A stretch of 64,000 nucleotides of DNA from Paracoccus tegillarcae (lineage in GTDB: Bacteria; Pseudomonadota; Alphaproteobacteria; Rhodobacterales; Rhodobacteraceae): assembly GCF_002847305.1 (NCBI RefSeq), contig NZ_CP025408.1:2439001-2503000 (forward strand), given 5' to 3'. Shown piece by piece: positions 52,963 to 62,154 of this stretch; the stretch's first letter is position 1, and each line of letters begins with the position of its first letter. A program made the translations under genes and the position numbers. The notes beneath the pieces are model-generated. The model was not told the DNA's origin. It worked only from the letters and a program-made list of their open reading frames with translations, and did no database searches.

Positions 52963-53639
52963 GCGCCGCCTATCCGTCGCCCAATCATGGCGACCGGCGC
53001 GGGCATTCTGTCGAACTGATCGTGTTGCACTATACCGCAATGCAGGATGGGCCGTCAGCCCGCGATCGCCTGTGTGATCCCGATGCAGAGGTTTCGGCGC
53101 ATTGGCTGGTCCATGAGGACGGCAGCCCCGAAGCACTGGTCCCCGAGGATCGCCGCGCATGGCATGCCGGTGCGGGGTCGTGGCAGGGCCGCGAGGATGT
53201 GAATTCGCGCAGCATCGGGATCGAGATCGTCAATCCCGGCGACCACCCCTTTCCCATGGTCCAGATGGACGCGGTGGTTACGCTGGTCCGCGAGATTGCC
53301 GCCAGACACGGGCTTGGCCCTGCAGCAGTGATCGGCCATTCCGACATGGCACCCGGACGCAAATCCGACCCCGGCCCGCGCTTTGACTGGGGGCGTCTGG
53401 CACGCGAAGGGCTGGCCCTTGCGGCCGGTCAGGGCGAGGATCGCCCGCTTTGCGACAGTCTCGACGCCATCGGTTATCCCGCTGCTGATCCCGACACCCG
53501 GCTTGCGGCCTTTCGGTTGCGGTTCCGGTCCTGGGGGCGCGGCCCGGAAACAGAGGCCGATCGTCGCGCTGCCGCCTCGCTGGCTAAGCAGCAGGATGCT
53601 GCCGCCGTGCCTGCCGCGCGGGGATCCGGGTCAGAATGA
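52959..53639 (+). CDS. N-acetylmuramoyl-L-alanine amidase (AmiD/AmpD family)
   Basis: 226 aa. Amidase_2 zinc ligands are in IVLHYTAM (first His), the mid-domain AWHAGAGSWQG, and IGHSDMAPGRKSDPGP (last His and Asp). VNSRSIGIEIVNPGDH is also typical. It cleaves the bond between MurNAc and L-Ala. No signal peptide is visible, so a cytoplasmic AmpD-like recycling role (anhydro-muropeptides) is more likely than periplasmic AmiD. A low-complexity Ala-rich C terminus (about 195-226) may be a tail. Confidence 0.88.
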   Translation: MSAAYPSPNHGDRRGHSVELIVLHYTAMQDGPSARDRLCDPDAEVSAHWLVHEDGSPEALVPEDRRAWHAGAGSWQGREDVNSRSIGIEIVNPGDHPFPMVQMDAVVTLVREIAARHGLGPAAVIGHSDMAPGRKSDPGPRFDWGRLAREGLALAAGQGEDRPLCDSLDAIGYPAADPDTRLAAFRLRFRSWGRGPETEADRRAAASLAKQQDAAAVPAARGSGSE

Positions 53640-54070
53640 GCGGGCAGGACATGGATCCTGATATGCGACAGGCAGATGGGGCCTGCCATTGTGGGGCGGT
53701 CAGGTTCCAGGTGCAGTTCAGCGACGGGCTGCGAACCGCACGGCGCTGCGATTGCAGTTTTTGCCGGATGCGCGGCGCGGTTGCGGTCAGTGCCCCGCTG
53801 GATGGGTTGATCATCACCCAGGGCCAGGACGATCTGACGCTGTATCGGTTCGGGACAAAATCCGCCCGGCATTATTTCTGCCGTCATTGCGGCATCTACA
53901 CGCATCATCGCCGCCGCTCGAACCCCAGCCAGTTGGGGATCAATGTCGCATGCCTTGAGGGCGTGAGCCCGTTCGACTTTGCCAGGGTTCCGGTGATGGA
54001 CGGACACAATCACCCCAGGGATGGCGGCGGCGGTGTGGTGGGGGCGCTGACTTATCTGCCCGCAGGGTAA
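53636..54070 (+). CDS. GFA family protein, second copy
   Basis: 144 aa. Zinc-type cysteines in ACHCGAVRF, CDCSFCRMRG and YFCRHCGIYTHH, the last with extra His. The protein is a distant paralogue of the GFA protein at 5944. The reaction is unknown; the family is named after a formaldehyde-glutathione enzyme, but that activity is not general. It is the last gene of the lipoprotein-cupin-amidase run and is followed by rnpB. Confidence 0.85.
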   Translation: MSGQDMDPDMRQADGACHCGAVRFQVQFSDGLRTARRCDCSFCRMRGAVAVSAPLDGLIITQGQDDLTLYRFGTKSARHYFCRHCGIYTHHRRRSNPSQLGINVACLEGVSPFDFARVPVMDGHNHPRDGGGGVVGALTYLPAG

Positions 54071-54123
54071 ATTCCTTGGTATGACCGCCATTGACCCGGC
54101 AGCGCATCCCGGCCATATGCCCC

Positions 54124-54508
54124 TTGCGCGGATGGCCGGATGACCGCGTGGGTGCGTGCACTCGCGAGGAAAGTCCGGACTCCACAAGGCATCGGTGCCG
54201 GGTAACGCCCGGCGGGGGAAACCCCAGGGAAAGCGCCACAGAGAACAGACCGCCCGCCCTGCGGCGGGTAAGGGTGAAACGGTGGGGTAAGAGCCCACCG
54301 GGGGGCTGGTAACAGACCCCGCATGGCAAGCCCCACCGGGAGCAATGCCGAATAGGGACCTTGTGCCCCGGCAACGGGGCAGGGCGGCCTTGCCTGAAAG
54401 GTCCGGGTTGGCAGCTAGATCCCGTCAGCAATGGCGGGCCCAGAGGAATGGTCATCCAGAGGGGGCAACCCCTTGGACAAAATCCGGCTTACAGGCCATC
54501 CGCGCGCT
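54124..54508 (+). ncRNA. rnpB: RNase P RNA (class A)
   Basis: The catalytic RNA that matures tRNA 5' ends. Conserved blocks are in order: GAGGAAAGTCCGGACTCCAC near 54171, ACAGAGAACAGACCGCC near 54238, GGGTGAAACGGTGGGGTAAG near 54271, AGAGGAATGGTCATCC near 54442, and ACAAAATCCGGCTTACAGG near 54476. The P1 helix closes perfectly: GCGCGGATGGCC (54126-54137) with GGCCATCCGCGC (54494-54505). Ends are set from P1, so they may be off by a few bases. Confidence 0.97.
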
Positions 54509-54584
54509 TGGCACCGGTGAAGGGGCAAGGGGCAAGGGGCAATATCGCCCGCTTGCCCCTGTATCCGCAGCGCCAGCCGTCAGG

Positions 54585-56387
54585 TCAGACGACGCAGCCT
54601 GCCCCTTCCGTCGCCAGCCCGGCATTGTTGCGGAAGAACGCGAACATCTCGCGGCCCATGCCCTCGGCATTGGCGCTGAGGTCGGCCTGCGCCGGTTTGC
54701 GAACGTCGAAATCATCGGCCAGACAATCGATCGTTCCCATGGTCGCATCCAGCCGGATCACGTCGCCATCGCGCACCCGCGCCAGCGGTCCGCCGACCGA
54801 GGCCTCGGGTGAGATATGGATCGCTGCCGGCACCTTGCCAGATGCGCCCGACATGCGGCCATCGGTGAGCAAAGCGACCTTGAGCCCGCGATCCTGCAAG
54901 ACGGCCAGCATCGGGGTCAGTGAATGCAGTTCCGGCATCCCGTTGGCGCGCGGCCCCTGAAAACGGACCACAACGATGGTGTCTTCGGTGAATTCACCCG
55001 CCTGAAACGCGGTCTTGACCTGATACTGGTCGGTAAAGACGCGGGCCTTGGCCTCGATGATGTGGCGTTCGGCGGCGACGGCGCTGACCTTGATCACGCC
55101 ACGCCCCAGATTGCCCTCTAGCTGCTTGAGACCGCCGGTCTGGGCAAAGGGATCGCTGGCGGGGCGCAGGATCTTGTCGTTCAGCGTCTCGCGCGCACCG
55201 TCCTCCCAACGCACCCGTTCGCCATCCAGCTTGGGCTCGGCGGTGTAGCGTTCCAGCCCGTCGCCGACGATGGTCTTGACGTCAGGATGCAGCAGGCCTG
55301 CCTCGAGCAACTGTCCGATCATATAGCCAAGACCGCCAGCGGCGTGGAAATGGTTCACATCGGCCAGACCATTGGGATAGACGCGCGCCATCAGCGGCAC
55401 GGATTCGGAAATGTCGTGGAAATCCTCGATATCCAGCAGCACGCCCGCCGCCCGCGCCATGGCGGGCAGGTGCAACACCAGATTGGTCGATCCGCCAGTG
55501 GCCATCAGCCCGACCATGCCGTTGACGAATGCCTTTTCATCCAGGATTTCGCCCGCCGGACGATAGTCATTGCCCATCCGGGTGATCGCGGCGGCGCGTT
55601 CGACGGCACTGACGGTCAGCGCGTCACGCAGCGGCGTGTTGGGGTTGACGAAGCTGGAACCGGGCAGGTGCAGGCCCATGAACTCCATCAGCATCTGGTT
55701 GGTATTGGCGGTGCCGTAGAAGGTGCAGGTGCCCGCGCCGTGATAGCTGGCCATCTCGGCCTTCATCAATTCGTCGCGCCCGACCTCGCCGGTGGCAAAT
55801 TGCTGGCGGACCTTGGATTTTTCGTCATTGGGCAGACCCGAGGGCATCGGGCCCGCAGGCACGAAGACGGCGGGGATATGGCCGAACGTGGCCGCGGCGA
55901 TGATCAGGCCCGGCACGATCTTGTCGCAAACGCCCAGATACATGGCTGCGTCGAAACAGTCATGCGACAGTGCTACACCGGATGCCAGGGCGATCACATC
56001 GCGCGAGAACAGCGACAGCTCCATCCCCGGACGGCCCTGCGTGACGCCATCGCACATGGCAGGCACGCCGCCCGCGACCTGCACGGTGGCGCCGGCCTGT
56101 TTGCCGGCCCGGCGGATCAGCGCGGGGTAGGATTCGAAGGGCTGATGCGCCGACAGCATGTCATTATAGGCGGTGACGATGCCGATATTGGGCATGCGCG
56201 TATGGGCCATGTCATCCTTGTCATCCATCGCCGCATAGGCATGGGCCTGGTTGCCGCAGGACAGATGTGCGCGGCGCGGACCCTCCTCGGCGGCGCGGGC
56301 GATCTTTTGCAGATAATGTGCCCGGCTATCGGCGCTGCGCTCACGGATACGGTCGGTCACACGGGAAATCGTTGCATTGAGGGTCAT
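54585..56387 (-). CDS. edd: Phosphogluconate dehydratase (Entner-Doudoroff)
   Basis: 600 aa. Converts 6-phosphogluconate to KDPG using a [4Fe-4S] cluster. Cluster cysteines are seen in [23 protein letters not shown] and [20 protein letters not shown]; substrate-binding segments include [20 protein letters not shown] and [20 protein letters not shown]. The opening is typical of Edd rather than IlvD. eda is not adjacent. A GTTAGCGATAAC palindrome 36 bases upstream of its ATG suggests repressor control shared with zwf. Confidence 0.96.
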   Translation of the reverse strand: MTLNATISRVTDRIRERSADSRAHYLQKIARAAEEGPRRAHLSCGNQAHAYAAMDDKDDMAHTRMPNIGIVTAYNDMLSAHQPFESYPALIRRAGKQAGATVQVAGGVPAMCDGVTQGRPGMELSLFSRDVIALASGVALSHDCFDAAMYLGVCDKIVPGLIIAAATFGHIPAVFVPAGPMPSGLPNDEKSKVRQQFATGEVGRDELMKAEMASYHGAGTCTFYGTANTNQMLMEFMGLHLPGSSFVNPNTPLRDALTVSAVERAAAITRMGNDYRPAGEILDEKAFVNGMVGLMATGGSTNLVLHLPAMARAAGVLLDIEDFHDISESVPLMARVYPNGLADVNHFHAAGGLGYMIGQLLEAGLLHPDVKTIVGDGLERYTAEPKLDGERVRWEDGARETLNDKILRPASDPFAQTGGLKQLEGNLGRGVIKVSAVAAERHIIEAKARVFTDQYQVKTAFQAGEFTEDTIVVVRFQGPRANGMPELHSLTPMLAVLQDRGLKVALLTDGRMSGASGKVPAAIHISPEASVGGPLARVRDGDVIRLDATMGTIDCLADDFDVRKPAQADLSANAEGMGREMFAFFRNNAGLATEGAGCVV

Positions 56388-56422
56388 GCTGGCCTCCTGA
56401 GGGTTTGGATCTGGTATACAGT

Positions 56423-56434
56423 GTTAGCGATAAC
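56423..56434. promoter_or_regulatory. LacI-type operator-like palindrome upstream of edd
   Basis: GTTAGCGATAAC (arms match in 5 of 6 positions) lies 36 bases upstream of the edd ATG, within its likely promoter. It resembles GTTAACGCTAAC upstream of zwf; both fit GTTAnCGnTAAC followed by GC. Confidence 0.55.
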
Positions 56435-56483
56435 GCATCAAGTAGATGGACGGCGCAGGCCGCTCTGATGGTGCGATTTGAAT

Positions 56484-56505
56484 GGATATTTATATGAAGA
56501 AGAAA
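56484..56505 (+). repeat. Third copy of the GGATATTT...TGAAGAAGAA element
   Basis: GGATATTTATATGAAGAAGA and following AA match the two copies at 3725-3774 except for the 3 variable central bases. It lies between edd and the methyltransferase gene. It could read as a mini-ORF (MDIYMKKK...), which runs into the next gene in another frame; I consider this accidental. Confidence 0.7.
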
Positions 56506-56564
56506 GTGAGCGCGCTTGTTCCTGCCCACGCGCCATGTCAGATCGGCGGCGAAAGGAATATTTC

Positions 56565-57761
56565 ATGTCCGACCTACCCGTTATCCGGCTGCGGCCGAAA
56601 TCCAAGCCGCAGGCGATTCGCCACGGTTTCCCCTGGGTTTTCGCCGATGAGGTGGTCGCCGATCGCCGCACGCGCGCGATCCCGCGCGGCAGTTTTGCGG
56701 TGCTGGAGGATGCCGAGCGGCGGCCCTTGGCGCTGGTGACGGTGAACCCGGACAGCAAGATCATCGGGCGGGTGATGGATGCTGATCCGCAAGCCGTGAT
56801 CGATGGTCAATGGCTGCGCACGCGGCTGACCCGCGCGCTGGCCATGCGCGAGCGGCTGTATGACGCGCCGTACTACCGTCTGGTGCATGCCGAGGCGGAT
56901 GGCTTGCCCGGTCTGATCATCGACCGATTTGGCGATGCGGCTGTGATGCAGCCCAATGCGGCCTGGGCGGATGGAATGGCGGCTGAAATAGCAGAGGCGC
57001 TGGTCGATGTGGCGGGCGTCAGCACCGTGATCCTGAACGGTCAGGGGCGTACGCGCGGCCTCGAGGGGCTGGACGAACGCATGGAGGTGCTGCGCGGCAC
57101 CGCGCCCGGGGCGCCGTTGCAGGTGCCGATGAATGGCGCGACCTATCTGGCCGATCTGATGGGCGGGCAAAAAACCGGGCTGTTTCTGGACCAGCGGCCG
57201 AACCATGCGTTTGTGCAGCGTCTGGCCAAGGATGCGCGGGTGTTGGATGTGTTTTCCCATGTGGGTGGTTTCGGGCTGTCTGCGCTGGCAGCCGGTGCCA
57301 GTCACGCAACCTGTGTAGATGGCAGCGCGGCGGCGCTGGAACTGGCCAAGGGCGGTGCCGAGGCGATGGGCATGACCGAACAGATGACCATCATCCAGTC
57401 CGATGCCTTCAAGGCGATGGAGCAACTGGCCGAAGAGGGCGCGCAATTTGACGTGGTGGTTTGCGATCCGCCAGCCTTTGCCCCATCCAAACCGACGCTG
57501 GAGGCGGGGTTGCGCGCTTATGAACGTGTGGCCAAGCTGGCCGCGCCGTTGGTGGCGCCGGGCGGCTATCTGGCCCTGTGTTCTTGTTCCCATGCTGTCG
57601 ATCTGAGCGCCTTTCGCAATGTCAGTGCGCGCGGGATCGGGCGCGGCGGGCGGCGCGGGCAGTTGATCCATTCGGGGCAGTCCGGTCCTGATCACCCGAC
57701 TTTGCCGCAATTGGCCGAGACCGGCTATCTCAAGGCGCTGTTCTTTCGGCTGGACGGATGA
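56565..57761 (+). CDS. Class I SAM-dependent rRNA methyltransferase (RlmI-like)
   Basis: 398 aa from ATG 56565 with AAAGGAAT upstream; the in-frame start at 56478 overlaps the repeat element and is rejected. An N-terminal PUA-like domain (RHGFPWVFADEVVA, residues 18-31) is followed by the YccW/RlmI signature ADGLPGLIIDRFGD, QKTGLFLDQRPNHAFV, the SAM loop VLDVFSHVGGFGLSALAAGA and the catalytic region VVVCDPPAFAPSK. RlmI methylates a 23S rRNA cytosine; the exact site here is not certain. It overlaps the PIN gene start (ATGA, 57758-57761). Confidence 0.9.
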   Translation: MSDLPVIRLRPKSKPQAIRHGFPWVFADEVVADRRTRAIPRGSFAVLEDAERRPLALVTVNPDSKIIGRVMDADPQAVIDGQWLRTRLTRALAMRERLYDAPYYRLVHAEADGLPGLIIDRFGDAAVMQPNAAWADGMAAEIAEALVDVAGVSTVILNGQGRTRGLEGLDERMEVLRGTAPGAPLQVPMNGATYLADLMGGQKTGLFLDQRPNHAFVQRLAKDARVLDVFSHVGGFGLSALAAGASHATCVDGSAAALELAKGGAEAMGMTEQMTIIQSDAFKAMEQLAEEGAQFDVVVCDPPAFAPSKPTLEAGLRAYERVAKLAAPLVAPGGYLALCSCSHAVDLSAFRNVSARGIGRGGRRGQLIHSGQSGPDHPTLPQLAETGYLKALFFRLDG

Positions 57762-58306
57762 AGGCGGCTCTGGACGCCAATGTCCTTTATCCGACCGTCC
57801 TGCGCGAGATCCTGACCGATATCGCGGCGGCGGGCCTCTACCAGCCTGTCTGGTCGCAGCGCATTCTGGATGAGTGGCGCCATGTTGCCACGCGCCACGG
57901 CGCCGATCAGGCCTTGGTTGCGGGGGCCGAGATCGCCTTGCTGATCGACCGCTTTCCCGATGCGCTGGCCGATGGTTGGGGCAACCGCACCGCCGGTCTG
58001 GATCTGCCCGATCCCGCCGATGCCCATGTGATCGAAGCCGCGCTGAATGGCGGAGCGGATCGGATCGTGACCGCGAACTTGCGCGATTTCCCCAGACCCG
58101 CCATGTCGGCGGTCGGTTTGCGGGCGGTTCATCCCGATGTTTTTCTGACCGATCTCTGGGCGAAAGACCCTGATCCGGTCGCAGAGGCCGCGCGTGCCGC
58201 ACATGCCAAAGCCGAGCGGATTGGCGGTGCGATGTCATTCAAGGCCTTGATGAAGCGCGCGCGACTGCCCAGACTGGTGCGGGCGATAATGCGTGATGCG
58301 GGTTGA
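57758..58306 (+). CDS. PIN-domain protein (RSP_2648-like), no antitoxin partner
   Basis: 182 aa. PIN-fold acidic residues are visible: ALDANVLYP (first Asp), Glu in ILDEWRHVA, DPADAHVIEAALNGGADRIV (Asp pair) and TANLRDFP. PIN proteins are metal-dependent RNases. It is translated together with an rRNA methyltransferase rather than with a small antitoxin, and its C-terminal basic tail (KALMKRARLPRLVRAIMRDA) could bind RNA. A housekeeping RNA-processing role is as likely as a toxin role. Confidence 0.82.
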   Translation: MKAALDANVLYPTVLREILTDIAAAGLYQPVWSQRILDEWRHVATRHGADQALVAGAEIALLIDRFPDALADGWGNRTAGLDLPDPADAHVIEAALNGGADRIVTANLRDFPRPAMSAVGLRAVHPDVFLTDLWAKDPDPVAEAARAAHAKAERIGGAMSFKALMKRARLPRLVRAIMRDAG

Positions 58307-58307
58307 T

Positions 58308-58319
58308 GTTAACGCTAAC
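58308..58319. promoter_or_regulatory. LacI-type operator-like palindrome upstream of zwf
   Basis: GTTAACGCTAAC (arms match in 5 of 6 positions), followed by GC, lies 52 bases upstream of the zwf ATG and directly after the PIN gene stop. It is the partner of 56423-56434. Confidence 0.55.
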
Positions 58320-58371
58320 GCGAGATAAGACGCGGGCAAAGAAATAACCTGCGACGCAAAGGAGGCTGAGC

Positions 58372-59829
58372 ATGGTTTCACGGGTAATTCCGGTCGAAGA
58401 TTTCGACCTCGTGATCTTTGGTGCCACAGGTGATCTGGCGCGGCGCAAGATATTGCCCGGGCTTTATCGCCGGTTTGTCTCGGGGCAGATGCCCGATGGC
58501 GCGCAGATCATCGGTGCGGCGCGCACCGATCAGGATGACGCTGCCTTTCAGGCCGAAACCAGGGCCGCGATCATCGAATTCGGCAAGGTGACCGAAGGCG
58601 ATGCCGATCTGGACCGCTTTTTGAAGCACTTGCACTACGTGGCCATTGACGCCAAGGGCGAGGGCGGCTGGAAAGAGCTGAAATCGAAGATGCGCGAGGG
58701 TGTGGTGCACGCCTTTTACTTCTCGGTCGCGCCTTCGCTGTTTGGCGATATCGCGGAACGTCTGGCCAAACATGACATCGCCGATGATGACAGCCGCATC
58801 GTGGTCGAAAAGCCCTTTGGCCGCGATCTGGAAAGTGCGCGGGCGCTGAACAAGGTGCTGTCGCAGCATTTCGATGAGCAGCAGATTTACCGCATCGACC
58901 ATTATCTGGGCAAGGAAACCGTCCAGAACCTGATGGCCGTCCGCTTTGCCAACATCCTGTTCGAGCCGTTGTGGAACGCCCAGTATATCGACCATGTCCA
59001 GATCACCGTGGCCGAGACCGTTGGCGTCGGCGGCCGCGGCAGTTATTACGACAATTCGGGCGCGATCCGGGACATGGTGCAGAACCATATGATGCAGCTT
59101 TTGTGCCTGATCGCGATGGAGCCGCCCTATCATTTCGATCCGGATGCAGTGCGCGACGAAAAGCTGAAGGTGATCCGCGCGCTGGAGCCAGTCGCGCCCA
59201 CCGAAATCGTGCGTGGCCAGTATCAGGCCAATGGCGAGCCGGGCTATCTGGAGGATGCCGAGAACCCGCAATCGCGCACCGAAAGCTATATCGCGATGAA
59301 GGTCCGCGTTTCGAACTGGCGCTGGCAGGGCACGCCTTTCTATCTGCGCACCGGCAAGAAACTGCGTGCCCGCACCAGCGAGATCGCGATCACCTTCAAA
59401 GAGCCGCCGCATTCGATCTTTGAGGATGCCGGCGCGGCGGGTGAGCCAAAGGCAAACGAGTTGATCATCCGGCTTCAGCCCAACGAAGGTATGGATCTGA
59501 AGGTCATGATCAAAGAGCCGGGACCGGGCGGCATGCGCCTTGTGCAGGTGCCGCTGGACATGACCTTTGCCGATGCGCTTGGTCCGGATGCGGCCGATGT
59601 GACGGACGCTTATGAGCGGTTGATCATGGACGTGATCCGGGGCAACCAGACCCTGTTCATGCGCGGCGACGAGGTCGAGGCGGCATGGGCCTGGACCGAT
59701 CCGATCATCCAGGCTTGGGATGAGGGCAAGGCACGGCCAGAGCCCTATGATCCGGGCTCGTCGGGGCCGGATGAGGCGCTTGGCCTGATGCATCGCGATG
59801 GTCGTCGCTGGCGGGAGATCAGATCATGA
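58372..59829 (+). CDS. zwf: Glucose-6-phosphate 1-dehydrogenase
   Basis: 485 aa. Oxidises glucose 6-phosphate to 6-phosphogluconolactone. The N-terminal nucleotide motif is VIFGATGDLARRKILPGLYR; the substrate signature is RIDHYLGKETVQNLMAVRFA, with VEKPFGRD before it and FYLRTGKKLRARTSEI near the C terminus. AAAGGAGG precedes the ATG. It overlaps pgl (ATGA, 59826-59829). The operon zwf-pgl-pgi feeds Edd, encoded about 2 kb away on the other strand. Confidence 0.97.
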   Translation: MVSRVIPVEDFDLVIFGATGDLARRKILPGLYRRFVSGQMPDGAQIIGAARTDQDDAAFQAETRAAIIEFGKVTEGDADLDRFLKHLHYVAIDAKGEGGWKELKSKMREGVVHAFYFSVAPSLFGDIAERLAKHDIADDDSRIVVEKPFGRDLESARALNKVLSQHFDEQQIYRIDHYLGKETVQNLMAVRFANILFEPLWNAQYIDHVQITVAETVGVGGRGSYYDNSGAIRDMVQNHMMQLLCLIAMEPPYHFDPDAVRDEKLKVIRALEPVAPTEIVRGQYQANGEPGYLEDAENPQSRTESYIAMKVRVSNWRWQGTPFYLRTGKKLRARTSEIAITFKEPPHSIFEDAGAAGEPKANELIIRLQPNEGMDLKVMIKEPGPGGMRLVQVPLDMTFADALGPDAADVTDAYERLIMDVIRGNQTLFMRGDEVEAAWAWTDPIIQAWDEGKARPEPYDPGSSGPDEALGLMHRDGRRWREIRS

Positions 59830-60503
59830 ATATCGACTTTGTAGAATACCCGGACCGGGAAATGCTGGCGCTGGTTCTGGCCGACAAGCTGGCCAGCCAG
59901 TTGGGTCAGCACTTGCGCACCAGCGATGCCGCCAGCCTGTGCGTGCCCGGAGGCACCACGCCCGGCCCGGTGCTTGAATCGCTCAGCGCCACCGATCTGG
60001 ACTGGGACCGCGTGACCGTCTGTCTGGGTGATGAGCGTTGGGTTGATGGCGATCACAAGCGCAGCAATTCGCGGCTGCTGCGGCGGCACCTGCTCAAGGA
60101 CAAGGCCAAGGACGCGGCCTATATCGACCTTTATACCGGCGATGCAGAGCCCGATGATGCCGTGACGACGCTGAACACGCGCTTGCAACCGATCTTTCCG
60201 ATCACGGTTGCGCTGCTGGGGATGGGCAATGACATGCACACCGCCAGCCTGTTTCCGGGCGCCGATCATCTGGCCGCCGCGCTGGCGCCCGATGCGCCGC
60301 CGGTGATGGCGATTCGCGCCGACGGTGCCGAAGAGCCGCGCATCACCCTGACCGCGCCGTACCTGCGCAACGCCATCAATCTGCACCTGCTGATCACCGG
60401 CCCGGAAAAGCGCGAGGCATTCGAGCGCGCGCAGAAACTGGACCCGCAAGAGGCGCCGATCCGCGCCATGATGGACAATCTTACCGTGCATTGGGCCGAG
60501 TGA
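59826..60503 (+). CDS. pgl: 6-phosphogluconolactonase
   Basis: 225 aa. Hydrolyses 6-phosphogluconolactone to 6-phosphogluconate. Seen: [40 protein letters not shown] and [20 protein letters not shown], with the catalytic His usually found in this motif. It is co-translated with zwf and followed 37 bases later by pgi. Confidence 0.95.
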   Translation: MNIDFVEYPDREMLALVLADKLASQLGQHLRTSDAASLCVPGGTTPGPVLESLSATDLDWDRVTVCLGDERWVDGDHKRSNSRLLRRHLLKDKAKDAAYIDLYTGDAEPDDAVTTLNTRLQPIFPITVALLGMGNDMHTASLFPGADHLAAALAPDAPPVMAIRADGAEEPRITLTAPYLRNAINLHLLITGPEKREAFERAQKLDPQEAPIRAMMDNLTVHWAE

Positions 60504-60540
60504 CGGCCCGGCACCCTTTCCACCGATAAAGGGACCGGCC

Positions 60541-62154
60541 ATGAGCGACTGGAACAAGCTGAAATCATACCGCGCAGCGCAAGGCGATCTGCGGATCACC
60601 GAGCTTTTCGATGCCGACCACACCCGCGCCACCGGCTTTTGCGCCGAGGCCGAGGGCATGGTCTTTGACTATTCCAAGACCCTGATCGACACCGAGGCGC
60701 GCGATCTGTTGCTGGCGCTGGCCGATAACGCCGATCTGGCATCGCGGCGCGAGGCCATGTTCACCGGCGAAAAGATCAACGAAACCGAAGGCCGCGCGGT
60801 GCTGCACACGGCGCTGCGCAACCTCAGCGGCTCGGTCACCGTTGATGGCGCCGATGTCATGCCCGAGGTCCGCGCGATCCACGAACGGATGTCCGATTTC
60901 GCACGCGCGGTTCGCAATGGCAGCTTTGCCGGGCAGGGCGGCGCAATCACCGATGTCGTGAATATCGGCATTGGCGGGTCCGATCTTGGCCCGGCGATGG
61001 CGGCACTGGCGCTGGCGCCCTATCATGACGGACCGCGCGTGCATTTCGTCAGCAATGTGGACGGCGCCGATATCCATGACACGCTGGACGGGCTGAACCC
61101 AGAAACGACGCTGGTGATCGTGGCGTCCAAGACCTTCACCACCATCGAGACGATGACCAATGCGCAAACCGCACGCGACTGGATGGCAGGCAAGGTCTCT
61201 GATCCCGGCGCGCAATTTGCAGCACTGTCCAGCGCCGTCGAAAAAACGGCCGAGTTCGGCATCGACCCCGCCCGCGTCTTTGGCTTTGAGGATTGGGTCG
61301 GCGGTCGCTATTCCATGTGGGGACCGATCGGACTGTCTTTGATGATTGCCGTCGGGCCGGAAGGGTTCGATCAGTTCCTTTCGGGCGGCGCGGCGATGGA
61401 TACGCATTTCCGCCGCGCGCCTCTTGCTGAAAACCTGCCTGTGTTGCTGGCGCTGACCGGCATCTGGCACAATCAGGTCTGCGGCTATCCGACCCGCGCC
61501 GTTCTGCCCTATGACAACCGGCTGATGCGGCTGCCGGCCTATCTGCAGCAGCTTGAAATGGAATCGAATGGCAAGGGCGTGGCCATGGATGGCAGCGACC
61601 TGGAGGTCGCCTCGGGGCCCGTGGTCTGGGGCGAGCCGGGCACCAACGGTCAGCACGCCTTTTACCAACTGATCCATCAGGGCACGGCGGTTGTTCCCTG
61701 CGAGTTCATGCTTGCCGCGCGTGGCCATGAACCGGATCTGGCGCATCATCATATCCTGCTTTGCGCCAACTGTCTGGCCCAGTCCGAGGCGCTGATGCGC
61801 GGACGTTCGCTGGACGAGGCGCGCGCCCTGATGCAGGCCAAGGGGCTGACCGGTGCCGAGTTGGACCGTCAGGCCCGCCATCGCGTCTTCAAGGGCAACC
61901 GTCCCTCGATCACGCTGCTTTTCAATCAACTGACGCCGTTTGTTTTGGGTCAGATCGTGGCGCTCTACGAGCATCGGGTCTTTGTCGAAGGCGTGATCCT
62001 GGGGATCAACAGCTTTGATCAATGGGGGGTCGAACTGGGCAAGGAACTGGCGCTGAAGGTCGAGCCGCTGTTGAAGGGCCAGGACATGCCGGGCCACGAC
62101 GCCTCGACGCTGCATCTGGCCGCAGAGGTGCGGCGTCTGCGCGGCGAGGCCTGA
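60541..62154 (+). CDS. pgi: Glucose-6-phosphate isomerase
   Basis: 537 aa. Interconverts glucose 6-phosphate and fructose 6-phosphate. Signature segments: [70 protein letters not shown], and the C-terminal [16 protein letters not shown]. Last gene of the zwf-pgl-pgi run. In an organism using the Entner-Doudoroff route it also returns fructose 6-phosphate to Zwf. It ends directly against the convergent AlkB-like gene (TGATCA). Confidence 0.97.
   Translation: MSDWNKLKSYRAAQGDLRITELFDADHTRATGFCAEAEGMVFDYSKTLIDTEARDLLLALADNADLASRREAMFTGEKINETEGRAVLHTALRNLSGSVTVDGADVMPEVRAIHERMSDFARAVRNGSFAGQGGAITDVVNIGIGGSDLGPAMAALALAPYHDGPRVHFVSNVDGADIHDTLDGLNPETTLVIVASKTFTTIETMTNAQTARDWMAGKVSDPGAQFAALSSAVEKTAEFGIDPARVFGFEDWVGGRYSMWGPIGLSLMIAVGPEGFDQFLSGGAAMDTHFRRAPLAENLPVLLALTGIWHNQVCGYPTRAVLPYDNRLMRLPAYLQQLEMESNGKGVAMDGSDLEVASGPVVWGEPGTNGQHAFYQLIHQGTAVVPCEFMLAARGHEPDLAHHHILLCANCLAQSEALMRGRSLDEARALMQAKGLTGAELDRQARHRVFKGNRPSITLLFNQLTPFVLGQIVALYEHRVFVEGVILGINSFDQWGVELGKELALKVEPLLKGQDMPGHDASTLHLAAEVRRLRGEA

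Noticed and set aside
54508..54584. Repeated GGGGCAA motif after rnpB as a CRISPR-like or mobile repeat
   Set aside because: Only three 7-base copies without spacers. They can pair with a later CTTGCCCC, so a 3'-end structure of rnpB or edd is more likely.
56482..56565. Mini-ORF starting MDIYMKKK over the third GGATATTT element
   Set aside because: The other two copies are not in coding frames and there is no ribosome binding site; it is better explained as a DNA or RNA element.
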